Origin: Larus michahellis
Lineage: Eukaryota; Chordata; Aves; Charadriiformes; Laridae
Assembly (NCBI RefSeq): GCF_964199755.1
Contig: NW_027435923.1
Coordinates: 873,001 to 937,000, forward strand
DNA: 64,000 nucleotides
Reading direction: 5' to 3'
Of the stretch, positions 25,193 through 36,600 are shown in pieces. How positions within the stretch are numbered: position 1 is the first letter of the stretch; each line of letters begins with the position of its first letter. The position numbers and the translations under genes were made by a program. The notes beneath the pieces were generated by a model. That model ran no database searches. It had not been told where the DNA came from and was given only the letters and a program-made list of their open reading frames with translations.

Positions 25193-28100
25193 GGCCCTAC
25201 CGGAAAATGCTTCGCAGGCTGGCGCGGCGGCGCCACGTGGGCGCCGGTGGCGCCGAGGCTGATGGCCGCCGCAAAGCCCGCAGCCCCACGGGCTGTGGGG
25301 CCACGCGAGCTGCTGCCAAAGAGCTTTCCAACGAGGCACGGCTTTCCCTCCTGGCTCTTCGGGCGTGGGAGCTGTCGCCAGAGCAGCGGCCCTACCGGAA
25401 AATGCTTCGCAGGCTGGCGCGGCGGCGCCACGTTGGCGCCGGTGGCGCCGAGGCTGACGGCCGCCGCAAAGCCCGCAGCCCCACGGGCTGTGGGGCCACG
25501 CGAGCGGCTGCCAAAGAGCTTTCCAATGAGGCACGGCTTTCCCTCCTGGCTCTTCGGGCGTGAGAGCTGTCGCCAGAGAAGCGGCCCTACCGGAAAATGC
25601 TTCGCAGGCTGGCACTGCGGTGCTACGTGGGCGCCGGTGGTGCCGAGGCTGACGGCCGCCGCAAAGCCCGCAGCCCCACGGGCTGTGGGGCCACGCGAGC
25701 TGCTGCCAAAGAGCTTTCCAACGAGGCACGGCTTTCCCTCCTCGCTCTTCGGGCGTGGGAGCTGTCGCCAGAGCCGCGGCCCTACCGGAAAATGCTTCGC
25801 AGGCTGGCGCGGCGGGGCCACCTGGGCGCCAGTGGCGTCGAGGCTGACGGCCGCCGCAAAGCCCGCAGCCCCACGTGCCCGTGGGGCCACGCGAGCGGCT
25901 GCCAAAGAGCTTTCCAACGAGGCACGGCTTTCCCTCCTGGCTCTTCGGGCGTGGGAGCTGTCGCCAGAGCCGCGGCCCTAGCCGAAAATGCTTGGCAGGC
26001 TGGCGCGGCGGCGCCACGTGGGCGCCGGTGGCGCCAAGGCTGACGTCCGCCACAAAGCCCGCCGCCCCACAGGCTGTGGGGCCACGCGAGCGGCTGCCAA
26101 AGAGCTTTCCAATGAGGCACGGCTTTCCCTCCTGGCTCTTCGGGCGTGGGAGCTGTCGCCAGAGCCGCGGCCCTACCGCAAAATGCTTTGCAGGCTGGCG
26201 CGGCGGCGCTACGTGTGCGCCGGTGGCGCCGAGGCTGATGGCCGCCGCAAAGCCCGCAGCCCGACGGGCTGTGGGGCCACGCGAGCGGCTGCCAAACAGC
26301 TTTCCAACGAGGCACGGCTTTCCCTCCTGGCTCTTCGGGCGTAGGAGCTGTCGCCAGAGCAGCGGCCCTACCGGAAAATGCTTGGCAGGCTGGCGCGGCG
26401 GTGCCACCTTTGCGCCGGTGGCGCCGAGGCTGACGGCCGCCGCAAAGCCCGCAGCCCCACGGGCTGTGGGGCCACGCGAGTGGCTGCCAAAGAGCTTTCC
26501 AACGAGGCACGGCTTTCCCTCCTGGCTCTTCGGGCGTGGGAGCTATCGGCAGAGCCGCGGCCCTACTGGAAAATGCTTCGCAGGCTGGCGCGGTGGCGCC
26601 ACGACGGCGCCGGTGGCGCTGAGGCTGACGGCCTCCACAAAGCCCGCAGCCCCACGGGCTGTGGGGCCACGCGAGCGGCTGCCAAAGAGCTTTCCAACGA
26701 GGCACGGCTTTCCCTCCTGGCTCTTCGGGCGTGGGAGCTGTCGCCACAGCCGTGGCCCTACCGGAAAATGCTTCGCAGGCTGGCGCGGCGGCGCCACGTG
26801 GGCGCCGGTGGCGCCGAGGGTGACGGCCTCCAGAAAGCCTGCAGCCCCACGGGCTGTGGGGCGACGCGAGCGGCTGCCAAAGAGCTTTCCAACGAGGCAC
26901 GGCTTTCCCTCCTGGCTCTTCGGGCGTGGGAGCTGTCGCCAGAGCCGCGGCCCTACCGGAAAATGTTTCGCAGGCTGGCGCGGCAGCGCCACGTGGGCGC
27001 CAGTGGCGCTGAGGCTGACGGCCGCCGCAAATCCCGCAGCCCCACGGGCTGTGGGGCCACGCGAGCGGCTGCCAAAGAGCTTTCCAACGAGGCACGGCTT
27101 TCCCTCCTGGCTCTTCGGGCGTGGGAGCTGTCGCCAGAGCCGCGGCCCTAGCCGAAAATGCTTGGCAGGCTGGCGCGGCGGCGCCACGTGGGCGCCGGTG
27201 GCGCCGAGGCTGACGCCCGCCACAAAGCCCGCAGCCCCACGGGCTGTGGGGCCACGCGAGCGGCTGCCAAAGAGCTTTCCAACGAGGCATGGCTTTCCAT
27301 CCTGGCTCTTCGGGCGTGGGAGCTGTCGCCAGAGCCGCGGCCCTACCGCAAAATGCTTCGCAGGCTGGCGCGGCGGCGCTACGTGTGCGCCGGTGGCGCC
27401 GAGGCTGATGGCCCCTGCAAAGCCCGCAGCCCCACGGGCTCTGGGGCCACGCGACCGGCTGCCAAAGAGCTTTCCAACGAGGCACGGCTTTCCCTCCTGG
27501 CTCTTCGGGCGTGGGAGCTGTCGCCAGAGCCACGGCCCTATTGGAAATTGCTTCGCAGGCTGGCGCTGCGGCGCCACCTTTGCGCCGGTGGCTCCGAGGC
27601 TGACGGCCGCCGCAAAGCCCGCAGCCCCACGGGCTGTGGGGCCACGCGAGTGGCTGCCAAAGAGCTTTCCAACGAGGCACGGCTTTCCCTCCTGGCTCTT
27701 CGGGCGTGGGAGCTGTCGCCAGAGCCGCGGCCCTACCCGAAAATGCTTCGCAGGCTGGCGCGGTGGCGCCACGACGGCGCCGGTGGCGCTGAGGCTGACG
27801 GCCTCCACAAAGCCCGCAGCCCCACGGGCTGTGGGGCCACGCGAGCGGCTGCCAAAGAGCTTTCCAACGAGGCACGGCTTTCCCTCCTGGCTCTTCGATC
27901 ATGGGAGCTGTCACCAGAGCCGCGGCCCTACCGGAAAATGCTTCGCAGGCTCGCGCGGCGGCGCCACGTGGGCGCGAGTGGCGCTGAGGCTGACGGCCGC
28001 CGCAAAGCCCGCAGCCCCACGGGCTGTGGGGCCACGTGAGCGGCTGCCAAAGAGCTTTCCAAAGAGGCACGGCTTTCCCTCCTGGCTCTTCGCGCGTGGG

Positions 28101-28512
28101 AGCTGTCGCCAGAGCCGCGGCCCTACCCGAAAATGCTTCGCAGGCTGGCGCGGCGGCGCCACGTGGGCGCCGGTGGCGCCGAGGCTGACGGCCTCCGCAA
28201 AGCCCGCAGCCCCACGGGCTGTGGGGCCACGCGAGCGGCTGCCAAAGAGCTTTCCAACGAGGCACGGCTTTCCCTCCTGGCTCTTCGGGCATGGGAGCTG
28301 TCGCCAGAGCCGCGGCACTACCGGAAAATGCTTCGCAGGCTGGCGCAGCGGCGCCACGTGGACGCAGTGGCGCCGAGGCTGACGGCCGCCGCAAAGTCCG
28401 CAGCCCCACGGGCTGTGGGGCCACGCGACCGGCTGCCAAAGAGCTTTCCAACGAGGCACGGCTTTCCCTCCTGGCTCTTCGGGCGTGGGAGCTGTCGCCA
28501 GAGCCGCGGCCC
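25193..28512. repeat. Satellite A block 7 (17 monomers)
   Basis: Length 3320 = 17 x 195 + 5, including a balanced pair of small indels (for example CCCACGTGCCCGTGGGGCC near 25872 and GTGGACGCAGTGG near 28360). The frame that is open elsewhere is broken here by stops at about 25561, 25979, 26341 and 27149, in keeping with non-coding DNA. Confidence 0.95.
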
Positions 28513-29607
28513 TGTGGAATAATTACTAAATTGGCCAAGAATACAAAAGTACAGCATTGTTCACACATTAAGGAAAGTCATAAAATCAAGAGGCTTCTGA
28601 GGTAGAATACAGCCGCAGCTAGCACATGAAGAATGCAACATCTGTGATTCCCTGTACAAGGTTGTTTGCGAAACTACACGAGGGATGGAACGGAACACGC
28701 TTGTTCCGTGGCCTTCCCTTGTGACGAATAGCAGATAGGGGGACGAGATGGTACTACGGAACTGATAAGCGGCCTACACGCTACCCGAGCCAACATTTCG
28801 TCTAATGTTGATGAAATGCTGTCCTTTTGTGCCAACTTTGCTCACCACAATGTACCAAAACACACCTCCATCCCGGAGGCTATCCGCCCCCGAGGTGTGA
28901 ACACTCCTCCTTGAATACATTAATCATAATAAAAGTACGTATGACTAAAGTCACTCAAACTCCACTTTGAAGATAAAAAAATAATATAAAAATAGCCCAA
29001 GAGAGAGGGGATGTCAGGGAAGACACCATCGCGAAGAATTCCACCGCTGATTTCCGGGATCAGTCGACGGGCTGAGCCTCTCTTCCCCCCCCATAGGGAC
29101 GCCTTTGGGTAAGACTTCGATTACACCGAGTGCTTTCTCGGGAACTTAGAAATTTCTCTAGAGAATCTCTACCCTACATTTATAGCCAGGCTGTATCGTT
29201 TATAATTTTGTCGCGCGTTTGTATACTTAGCAATATCTTTATTTGCACGTGCTTTGCAGACAGTGTATTTATCACCGGCAATCCTAAAGAACCTGTATAT
29301 CTGTTGTTTAAATAAACTGCACTGTTTAAGTAGCTAGTCGTTTCGCTTTCTCACTGAACGCGACCAAAACTACAGAGAGGCCGTGCTAGTTCAGGAGTAC
29401 GACTAGACTGAAGGTGCAGTCCACTATTAGTGTATCCAAATCGTAGTAGTTTAATACATATTAAACGCGATTGGACTGATAGTGCTGAATTGGGCATCAC
29501 TCAGAATTTAAACCTAGCCGCACCTAGCCTCCCACCTCGGTGAGGAGTGTTAGAACGCAAGGGGGTTTATCTTCTGCCAAAACCGCTTGGCCCCGTTTCA
29601 CGCAACA
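28513..29607 (+). mobile_element. Solo LTR copy 7 (1095 bp)
   Basis: Ends TTCACGCAACA with perfect GGCCC flanks (28508-28512, 29608-29612). It carries AGCACATGAAG and AGATAGGGGGACG. It is essentially identical to copy 8 because both lie in one tandem duplication. Confidence 0.92.
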
Positions 29608-30976
29608 GGCCCTACCGGAAAATGCTTCGCAGGCTGGCGCGGCGGCGCCACCTGGGCGCCGGTGGCGCCGAGGCTGACGGCCGCCGCAAAGCCCGCAGCC
29701 CCACGGGCTGTGGGGCCACGCGAGCGGCTGCCAAAGAGCTTCCCAACGAGGCACGGCTTTCCCTCCTGGCTCTTCGGGCGTGGGAGCTGTCGCCAGAGCC
29801 GCGGCCCTACCGCAAAATGCTTCGCAGGCTGGCGCGGCGGCGCTACGTGTGCGCCGGTGGCGCCGAGGCTGATGGCCCCTGCAAAGCCCGCAGCCCCACG
29901 GGCTCTGGGGCCACGCGACCGGCTGCCAAAGAGCTTTCCAACGAGGCACGGCTTTCCCTCCTGGCTCTTCGGGCGTGGGAGCTGTCGCCAGAGCCACGGC
30001 CCTATTGGAAATTGCTTCGCAGGCTGGCGCTGCGGCGCCACCTTTGCGCCGGTGGCTCCGAGGCTGACGGCCGCCGCAAAGCCCGCAGCCCCACGGGCTG
30101 TGGGGCCACGCGAGTGGCTGCCAAAGAGCTTTCCAACGAGGCACGGCTTTCCCTCCTGGCTCTTCGGGCGTGGGAGCTGTCGCCAGAGCCGCGGCCCTAC
30201 CCGAAAATGCTTCGCAGGCTGGCGCGGTGGCGCCACGACGGCGCCGGTGGCGCTGAGGCTGACGGCCTCCACAAAGCCCGCAGCCCCACGGGCTGTGGGG
30301 CCACGCGAGCGGCTGCCAAAGAGCTTTCCAACGAGGCACGGCTTTCCCTCCTGGCTCTTCGATCATGGGAGCTGTCACCAGAGCCGCGGCCCTACCGGAA
30401 AATGCTTCGCAGGCTCGCGCGGCGGCGCCACGTGGGCGCGAGTGGCGCTGAGGCTGACGGCCGCCGCAAAGCCCGCAGCCCCACGGGCTGTGGGGCCACG
30501 TGAGCGGCTGCCAAAGAGCTTTCCAAAGAGGCACGGCTTTCCCTCCTGGCTCTTCGCGCGTGGGAGCTGTCGCCAGAGCCGCGGCCCTACCCGAAAATGC
30601 TTCGCAGGCTGGCGCGGCGGCGCCACGTGGGCGCCGGTGGCGCCGAGGCTGACGGCCTCCGCAAAGCCCGCAGCCCCACGGGCTGTGGGGCCACGCGAGC
30701 GGCTGCCAAAGAGCTTTCCAACGAGGCACGGCTTTCCCTCCTGGCTCTTCGGGCATGGGAGCTGTCGCCAGAGCCGCGGCACTACCGGAAAATGCTTCGC
30801 AGGCTGGCGCAGCGGCGCCACGTGGACGCAGTGGCGCCGAGGCTGACGGCCGCCGCAAAGTCCGCAGCCCCACGGGCTGTGGGGCCACGCGACCGGCTGC
30901 CAAAGAGCTTTCCAACGAGGCACGGCTTTCCCTCCTGGCTCTTCGGGCGTGGGAGCTGTCGCCAGAGCCGCGGCCC
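29608..30976. repeat. Satellite A block 8 (7 monomers)
   Basis: Length 1369 = 7 x 195 + 5 - 1; the missing base is in CACGTGGACGCAGTGGCG near 30825. The block repeats the last part of block 7 with the same rare variants (GGCCCCTGCAAAGCC, CTCTTCGATCATGGGAG). Confidence 0.95.
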
Positions 30977-32071
30977 TGTGGAATAATTACTAAATTGGCC
31001 AAGAATACAAAAGTACAGCATTGTTCACACATTAAGGAAAGTCATAAAATCAAGAGGCTTCTGAGGTAGAATACAGCCGCAGCTAGCACATGAAGAATGC
31101 AACATCTGTGATTCCCTGTACAAGGTTGTTTGCGAAACTACACGAGGGATGGAACGGAACACGCTTGTTCCGTGGCCTTCCCTTGTGACGAATAGCAGAT
31201 AGGGGGACGAGATGGTACTACGGAACTGATAAGCGGCCTACACGCTACCCGAGCCAACATTTCGTCTAATGTTGATGAAATGCTGTCCTTTTGTGCCAAC
31301 TTTGCTCACCACAATGTACCAAAACACACCTCCATCCCGGAGGCTATCCGCCCCCGAGGTGTGAACACTCCTCCTTGAATACATTAATCATAATAAAAGT
31401 ACGTATGACTAAAGTCACTCAAACTCCACTTTGAAGATAAAAAAATAATATAAAAATAGCCCAAGAGAGAGGGGATGTCAGGGAAGACACCATCGCGAAG
31501 AATTCCACCGCTGATTTCCGGGATCAGTCGACGGGCTGAGCCTCTCTTCCCCCCCCATAGGGACGCCTTTGGGTAAGACTTCGATTACACCGAGTGCTTT
31601 CTCGGGAACTTAGAAATTTCTCTAGAGAATCTCTACCCTACATTTATAGCCAGGCTGTATCGTTTATAATTTTGTCGCGCGTTTGTATACTTAGCAATAT
31701 CTTTATTTGCACGTGCTTTGCAGACAGTGTATTTATCACCGGCAATCCTAAAGAACCTGTATATCTGTTGTTTAAATAAACTGCACTGTTTAAGTAGCTA
31801 GTCGTTTCGCTTTCTCACTGAACGCGACCAAAACTACAGAGAGGCCGTGCTAGTTCAGGAGTACGACTAGACTGAAGGTGCAGTCCACTATTAGTGTATC
31901 CAAATCGTAGTAGTTTAATACATATTAAACGCGATTGGACTGATAGTGCTGAATTGGGCATCACTCAGAATTTAAACCTAGCCGCACCTAGCCTCCCACC
32001 TCGGTGAGGAGTGTTAGAACGCAAGGGGGTTTATCTTCTGCCAAAACCGCTTGGCCCCGTTTCACGCAACA
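30977..32071 (+). mobile_element. Solo LTR copy 8 (1095 bp)
   Basis: Ends TTCACGCAACA with perfect GGCCC flanks (30972-30976, 32072-32076). It lies 2464 bp from copy 7 and shares its variants. The first monomer after both copies has the private change GCTTCCCAACGAG. Confidence 0.92.
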
Positions 32072-34200
32072 GGCCCTACCGGAAAATGCTTCGCAGGCTG
32101 GCGCGGCGGCGCCACCTGGGCGCCGGTGGCGCCGAGGCTGACGGCCGCCGCAAAGCCCGCAGCCCCACGGGCTGTGGGGCCACGCGAGCGGCTGCCAAAG
32201 AGCTTCCCAACGAGGCACGGCTTTCCCTCCTGGCTCTTCGGGCGTGGGACCTGTCGCCAGAGCAGCGGCCCTACCGGAAAATGCTTCGCAGGCTGGCGCG
32301 GCGGCGCCACGTGGGCGCCGGTGGCGCCGAGGCTGACGGCCGCCGCAAAGCCCGCAGCCCCACGGGCTGTGGGGCCACGCGAGCGGCTGCCAAAGAGCTT
32401 TCCAACGAGGCACAGCTTTCCCTCCTGGCTCTTCGGGCGTGGGAGCTGTCGCCACAGCCGTGGCCCTACCGCAAAATGCTTCGCAGGCTGGCGCGGCGGT
32501 GCTACCTGGGCGCTGGTGGCGCCGAGGCTGACGGCCGCCGCAAAGCCCGCAACCCCACGGGCTGTGGGGCCACGCGAGCGGCTGCCAAGGAGCTTTACAA
32601 CGAGGCACGGCTTTCCCTCCTGGCTCTTCGGGCGTGGGAGCTGTCGCCAGAGCCGCGGCCCTACCGGAAAATGCTTCGCAGGCTGGCGCGGCGGCGCCAC
32701 GTGGGCCTCCGTGGCGCCGAGGCTGATGGCCGCCCCAAAGCCCGCAGCCCCACGGGCTGTGGGGCCACGCGAGCGGCTGCCAAAGAGCTTTCCAACGAGG
32801 CACGGCTTTCCCTCCTGGCTCTTTGGGCGTGGGAGCTGTTGCCAGAGCCGCGGCCCTACCGGAAAATGCTTCGCAGGCTGGCGCGGCAGCACCACGTGGG
32901 CGCCGGTGGCGCCGAGGCTGACGGCCGCCGCAAAGCCCGCAGCACCACGGGCTGTGGGGCCACGCGAGCGGCTGCCAAAGAGCTTTCCAACGAGGCACAG
33001 CTTTCCCTGCTGGCTCTTCGGCCGTGGGAGCTGTCGCCAGAGCAGCGGCCCTACCGGAAAATGCTTCGCAGGCTGGCACGGCGGCGCCACGTGGGCGCCG
33101 GTGGCGCTGAGGCTGACGGCTGCCGCAAAGCCCGCAGCCCCACGGGCTGTGAGGCCAGGCGAGCAGCTGCCAAAGATCTTTCCACCGAGGCACGGCTTTC
33201 CCTCCTGCCTCTTTGGGCGTGGGAGCTGTCGCCAGAGCCGCGGCCCTACCCGAAAATGCTTCGCAGGCTGGCGCGGCAGCGCCACGTGGGCGCCGGTGGC
33301 GCCGAGGCTGACGGCCGCCGCAAAGCCCGCAGCTCCACAGGCTGTGGGGCCACGCGAGCGGCTGCCAAAGAGCTTTCCAATGAGGCACGGCTTTCCCTCC
33401 TGGCTCTTCGGGCGTGGGAGCTGTCGCCAGAGCCACGGCCCTACCACAAAATCCTTTGCAGGCTGGCGTGGCGATGCCACGTGGGCGCCGGTGGCGCCGA
33501 GGCTGACGGCCGCCGCAAAGCCCGCAGCCCCACGGGCTGTGGGGCCACGCGAGTGGCTGTCAAAGAGCTTTCCAATGAGGCACGGCTTTCCCTCCTGGCT
33601 CTTCGGGCGTGGGAGCTGTCGCCAGAGCCACGGCGCTACCGCAAAATGCTTCGCAGGCTGGGGCGGCAGCACCACGTGGGCACCGGTGGCGCTGAGGCTG
33701 ACGGCCGCCGCAAAGCCCGCAGCCCCACGGGCTGTGGGGCCACGCGAGCGGCTGCCAAAGAGCTTTCCAACGAGGCACGGCTTTCCCTCCTGGCTCTTCG
33801 GGCATGGGAGCTGTCGCCACAGCCGTGGCCCTACCCCAAAATGCTTCTCAGGCTGGCGCAGCGGCGCCACGTGGGCGCCGGTGGCGCCGAGGCTGACGGC
33901 CGCCGCAAAGCCCGCAGCCCCACGGGCTGTGGGGCCACGCGAGCGGCTGCCAAGGAGCTTTCCAACGAGGCACGGCTTTCCCTCCTGGCTCTTCGGGCGT
34001 GGCAGCTGTCGCCAGAGCCGCGGCCCTACCGGAAAATGCTTCGCAGGCTGGCGCGGCGGCGCCACGTGGGCGCCGGTGGCGCCGAGGCTGATGGCCGCCG
34101 CAAAGCCCGCAGCCCCACGGGCTGTGGAGCCACGCGAGCGGCTGCCAAAGAGCTTTCCAACAAGGCACGGCTTTCCCTCCTGGCTCTTTGGGCGTGGGAG
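32072..34200. repeat. Satellite A block 9 (terminal, about 11 monomers)
   Basis: The right-most block has more private substitutions per monomer than the others (for example GAGGCCAGGCGAGCAGCTGC near 33150), as expected at an array edge where homogenisation is weakest. It breaks off within a monomer at GGGCGTGGGAG (34190-34200). Confidence 0.93.
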
Positions 34201-34385
34201 CAATCTCCCTATCTCCCGATATATGGAAATTTTGGAGCATTTTCCTGCTGCCTTCAGCCTCAAAACCACCCTTTCCCTTGGCGCCGCGCCAGCCTCCAAA
34301 ATTTCCATATATCCGGACATCGAGAGATTGCTCCCACACCCAAACGCGAGGAGGGAAAACTGTGCCTTGTTCTAAAGCTCTATGG
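34145..34385. repeat. Imperfect inverted repeat at the satellite A edge (about 92-bp arms)
   Basis: The left arm, 34145-34237, is the end of the last monomer plus non-satellite sequence (CAATCTCCCTATCTCCCG...TTTTGGAG). The right arm, 34294-34385, is its reverse complement with mismatches, including an inverted piece of satellite monomer. The spacer is 56 bp. The inner 42-bp arms (34196-34237 and 34294-34335) are the best-matched part. Both arms share derived variants relative to the consensus: CAACAAGGCAC, where most monomers have CAACGAGGCAC, and a TTTGGG where most have TTCGGG. The flipped piece therefore comes from this terminal monomer. Confidence 0.85.
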
Positions 34386-34690
34386 AACCCACTTCGTTTG
34401 ACTCCTTAGCCAGCGCTGGCCTGCAGCCGTGCCCAGGCACCCCCTCCCCAGCTAGAGACCCTCAGCACAGCAGGCCCATCCCCACCTGCAGCCCTCTTAA
34501 GCCCTTGGCCCAGACCATGGTCACCTCACGGGTCCCACCTGGGCGTCCTCAGCCCCAGCTGGAGCCCATTGGGAAGAGGGGCCATTGCCAAAGCCCCACA
34601 GCACATCACCCCCTCCCCTGAGCCTCTCGCAGACAGAAAAGAGAAACAGGGACCCCGACAGAAGCACACGTTGAAAGAAAACTTCGAAAA
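34386..34690. other. Non-repetitive spacer
   Basis: Moderately GC-rich sequence with no satellite similarity, no convincing exon and no RNA gene that I can see. Open frames here are short and unrelated to known proteins. Confidence 0.6.
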
Positions 34691-35110
34691 ACAACAGGGC
34701 ACAAGAAACATAAGCAAAAAAATAACAGGGAGATGTAGAAAAAAAACATGAAAAAAGTGACAGGGTGCAGGACAGAGAGGGAAGAATGGGGAATCACAGA
34801 CAGGGAAATGGTTAGTAGGAGACGGAGACCCAAAATTTCGAAAGGCGCAGGATGCAAGAATCATACCCAAGACTTGAAAGACAGGTACGCAGGACTGCAC
34901 AGAAAGAGAGGAAGACGATGATGAAAAACGACGGGGTACAAGAAACATGGGAAAGAAATTAAAATTTATTTTGGGGAGACAGATAGAGGGAAAGGCAGCA
35001 AGAAGAACTGAAAACTGACGGGGATCAAGAAACATCAGAATCAGAAAGAAAGAGATGGAAAGCAAGAAATTAAGTCTCGAAAGAGACCGGGTACAAGAAA
35101 CCCAGTCAAG
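34690..35110 (+). repeat. Degenerate purine-rich tandem repeat
   Basis: A motif like GACGGGGTACAAGAAACAT recurs in diverged form near 34693, 34759, 34838, 34935, 35015 and 35080, spaced about 65-95 bp, within A/G-rich sequence. It looks like an old minisatellite. No coding signal. Confidence 0.5.
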
Positions 35111-35149
35111 CGTGAAAAGACGAGGCCAGGGAGCGCAGCAGAAGTCATC

Positions 35150-35430
35150 TGTGGTGGGTTGACCTCGGCTGGCCCCTGGGGACCCACCCAGCCGCTCCGT
35201 CGCTGCCCTTCCTCGACGAGACACGGGGAGAAATTAATTTTCTGCGCCGACAGCGGGGCCTCCACGGGTTGCAGGGGACTCTCTGCTCCGCTCCCGGCCG
35301 GCGTTGCCGACCGCGGCCTTGTTTGACCAGCGGCAGGTCCCTCTCTCAGCTGGCTGTGCCCAGCGTGGGGGGAGCTCCTGGTGTCTTCTCACACAACCCA
35401 CCCCCGCAAAGACCTCATCACGTAAACCCG
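35150..35430. repeat. Remnant resembling a dispersed avian repeat
   Basis: The stretch with GTGGTGGGTTGACCTCGG (about 35151), AGCCGCTCCGTCGCTGCC (about 35191) and CCTCCACGGGTTGCAGGGG (about 35260) resembles, from memory, a repeat common in bird genomes that starts GGGTTGACCTTGGCTGG. The match is partial and the family name is uncertain. It is one of the reasons for an avian assignment. Confidence 0.4.
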
Positions 35431-36600
35431 AGACAACGGCCGTCTGCTGCGGGGCAGAGAAGCCGGGGCGGCAGGGGACGGGCAAAGGGAGCCACAGGGG
35501 AAAGAAGACAGCCATGGGCTACAGCCCAGACAGGAGAACGCGAGAGGGGGAGAACCACGGAGACAAAAGTTGGCTGTGGGACAGATCTTTCCATACGATA
35601 ACATCGTTTCTCTAATATAGCAGACGCAGGTACAGCTCTGCTCATCCCAAAAAAAACCCTTAATTAAAGAGCTGCCCACGCCACCTGCTGATGGCTACTC
35701 GATGGGAATTGACTCCACCACCTTGGCCTCGACGGCCTCGTTAGAACGTATTAACCGCGAACTCTTTTGCTGTTCCTCCTCCCCCTGACTCTACGCGACC
35801 GGGCAGAGCAGCTCCGAGCCCCAACACGCGCAAGCACAGACCCAACGCCACACACCACACGGCGAACAACGCCCCTCGGCGAGGAGAGAAGACTCTCGGC
35901 GAGGAGGACGACACCCCAACGTAAGCGACCGTCAGGCAAGAAGACCTGCGGGACCACGACGGCGACGTGAGAAAGGCTCGAGGGAAGCCCCAGGAAATGA
36001 GCACAACGCCACGGCCCGGGACAACGAGCGACTCTCAAACGGAGAAGACGAACGCGCAGGACGCCCGGCTCCCAGACCCAAGAACTCAAGGACGCAGGGA
36101 AGAAGTCGCAGTCACTGAAAATGGATGGCTAGAGAAGAGAGCTGCTCCCACAGCCAGGAGCAAGGCTGCAAACCAGGACCGTCCAGAAACTTCCGAGACG
36201 CCGGACCCAGCCACGCTTTAAGCTTACGACGCAAGAAAAGCAGCCCCCGACTGGGGCGATGCCGATGAGGACGGGCCTTCGAGGCTCTAGGGATGGTGCC
36301 TCAAGCACAGACCGCGCTCCTCAAACGTAGGGAGAACATCGAGACCCACGGAAGGTCTAAGCCACAGAAAACACGCCGCGCACACCGCACAACGGACACA
36401 GGCCGGAACCGCCCTGCCCGGCTCGCGCTAGCGTCGTGCTGACGACCATCCCGCTCCCGTTGCCTACCCAAAGGGGACGGCGTCCAGCCCTCTGCCCGTC
36501 TCCAAAACGCCTCCCTGCGACTCCCAAACTTCTCCCCTCCTCCCAAGCCCTCCCCGGCTCCGGCCGCTCAACTTGGCTTCCGGAGGGCCGGAGGCCTTAA
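35431..36600. other. Unassigned GC-rich intergenic sequence
   Basis: No exon with conserved protein similarity, RNA gene or tandem repeat was recognised. Short open frames on both strands are of the kind expected from GC-rich DNA. Confidence 0.5.

Larger units (their letters stand above)
27300..32249. repeat. 2464-bp tandem duplication (LTR plus seven monomers, two copies)
   Basis: Positions 27300-29785 and 29764-32249 read the same at an offset of 2464 bp, including the LTR and private monomer variants. The match starts after a difference near 27299 (CCATCCTGG versus CCCTCCTGG) and ends near 32250 (GGGACCTG versus GGGAGCTG). This is a recent unequal-exchange product. Confidence 0.9.
1..34200. 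repeat. Satellite A: 195-bp GC-rich tandem array with embedded solo LTRs
   Basis: The monomer recurs every 195 bp; for example the motif AAAATGCTTCGCAGG has its ATG at 166, 361 and 556. Landmarks in order are that motif, a GC-rich block with the near-palindrome GGCGCCACGTGGGCGCC, CAAAGCCCGCAGCCCCACGG, CCAAAGAGCTTTCCAACGAG, CTTTCCCTCCTGGCTCTTCG and GAGCTGTCGCCAGAGCCGCG. About 130 monomers are present, differing by a few substitutions each. The array continues to the left of the window and ends within a monomer near 34200. Because 195 is divisible by 3, any frame without a stop in one monomer stays open across many; several frames on both strands are open, so this is read as satellite and not as coding sequence. 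I do not recognise a named satellite family. Confidence 0.97.

Noticed and set aside
35650..35760. Possible CR1 or tRNA-derived fragment (minus-strand AAGGTGGTGGAGTCA)
   Set aside because: Only a 15-base resemblance to a CR1 motif and no extended similarity or cloverleaf.
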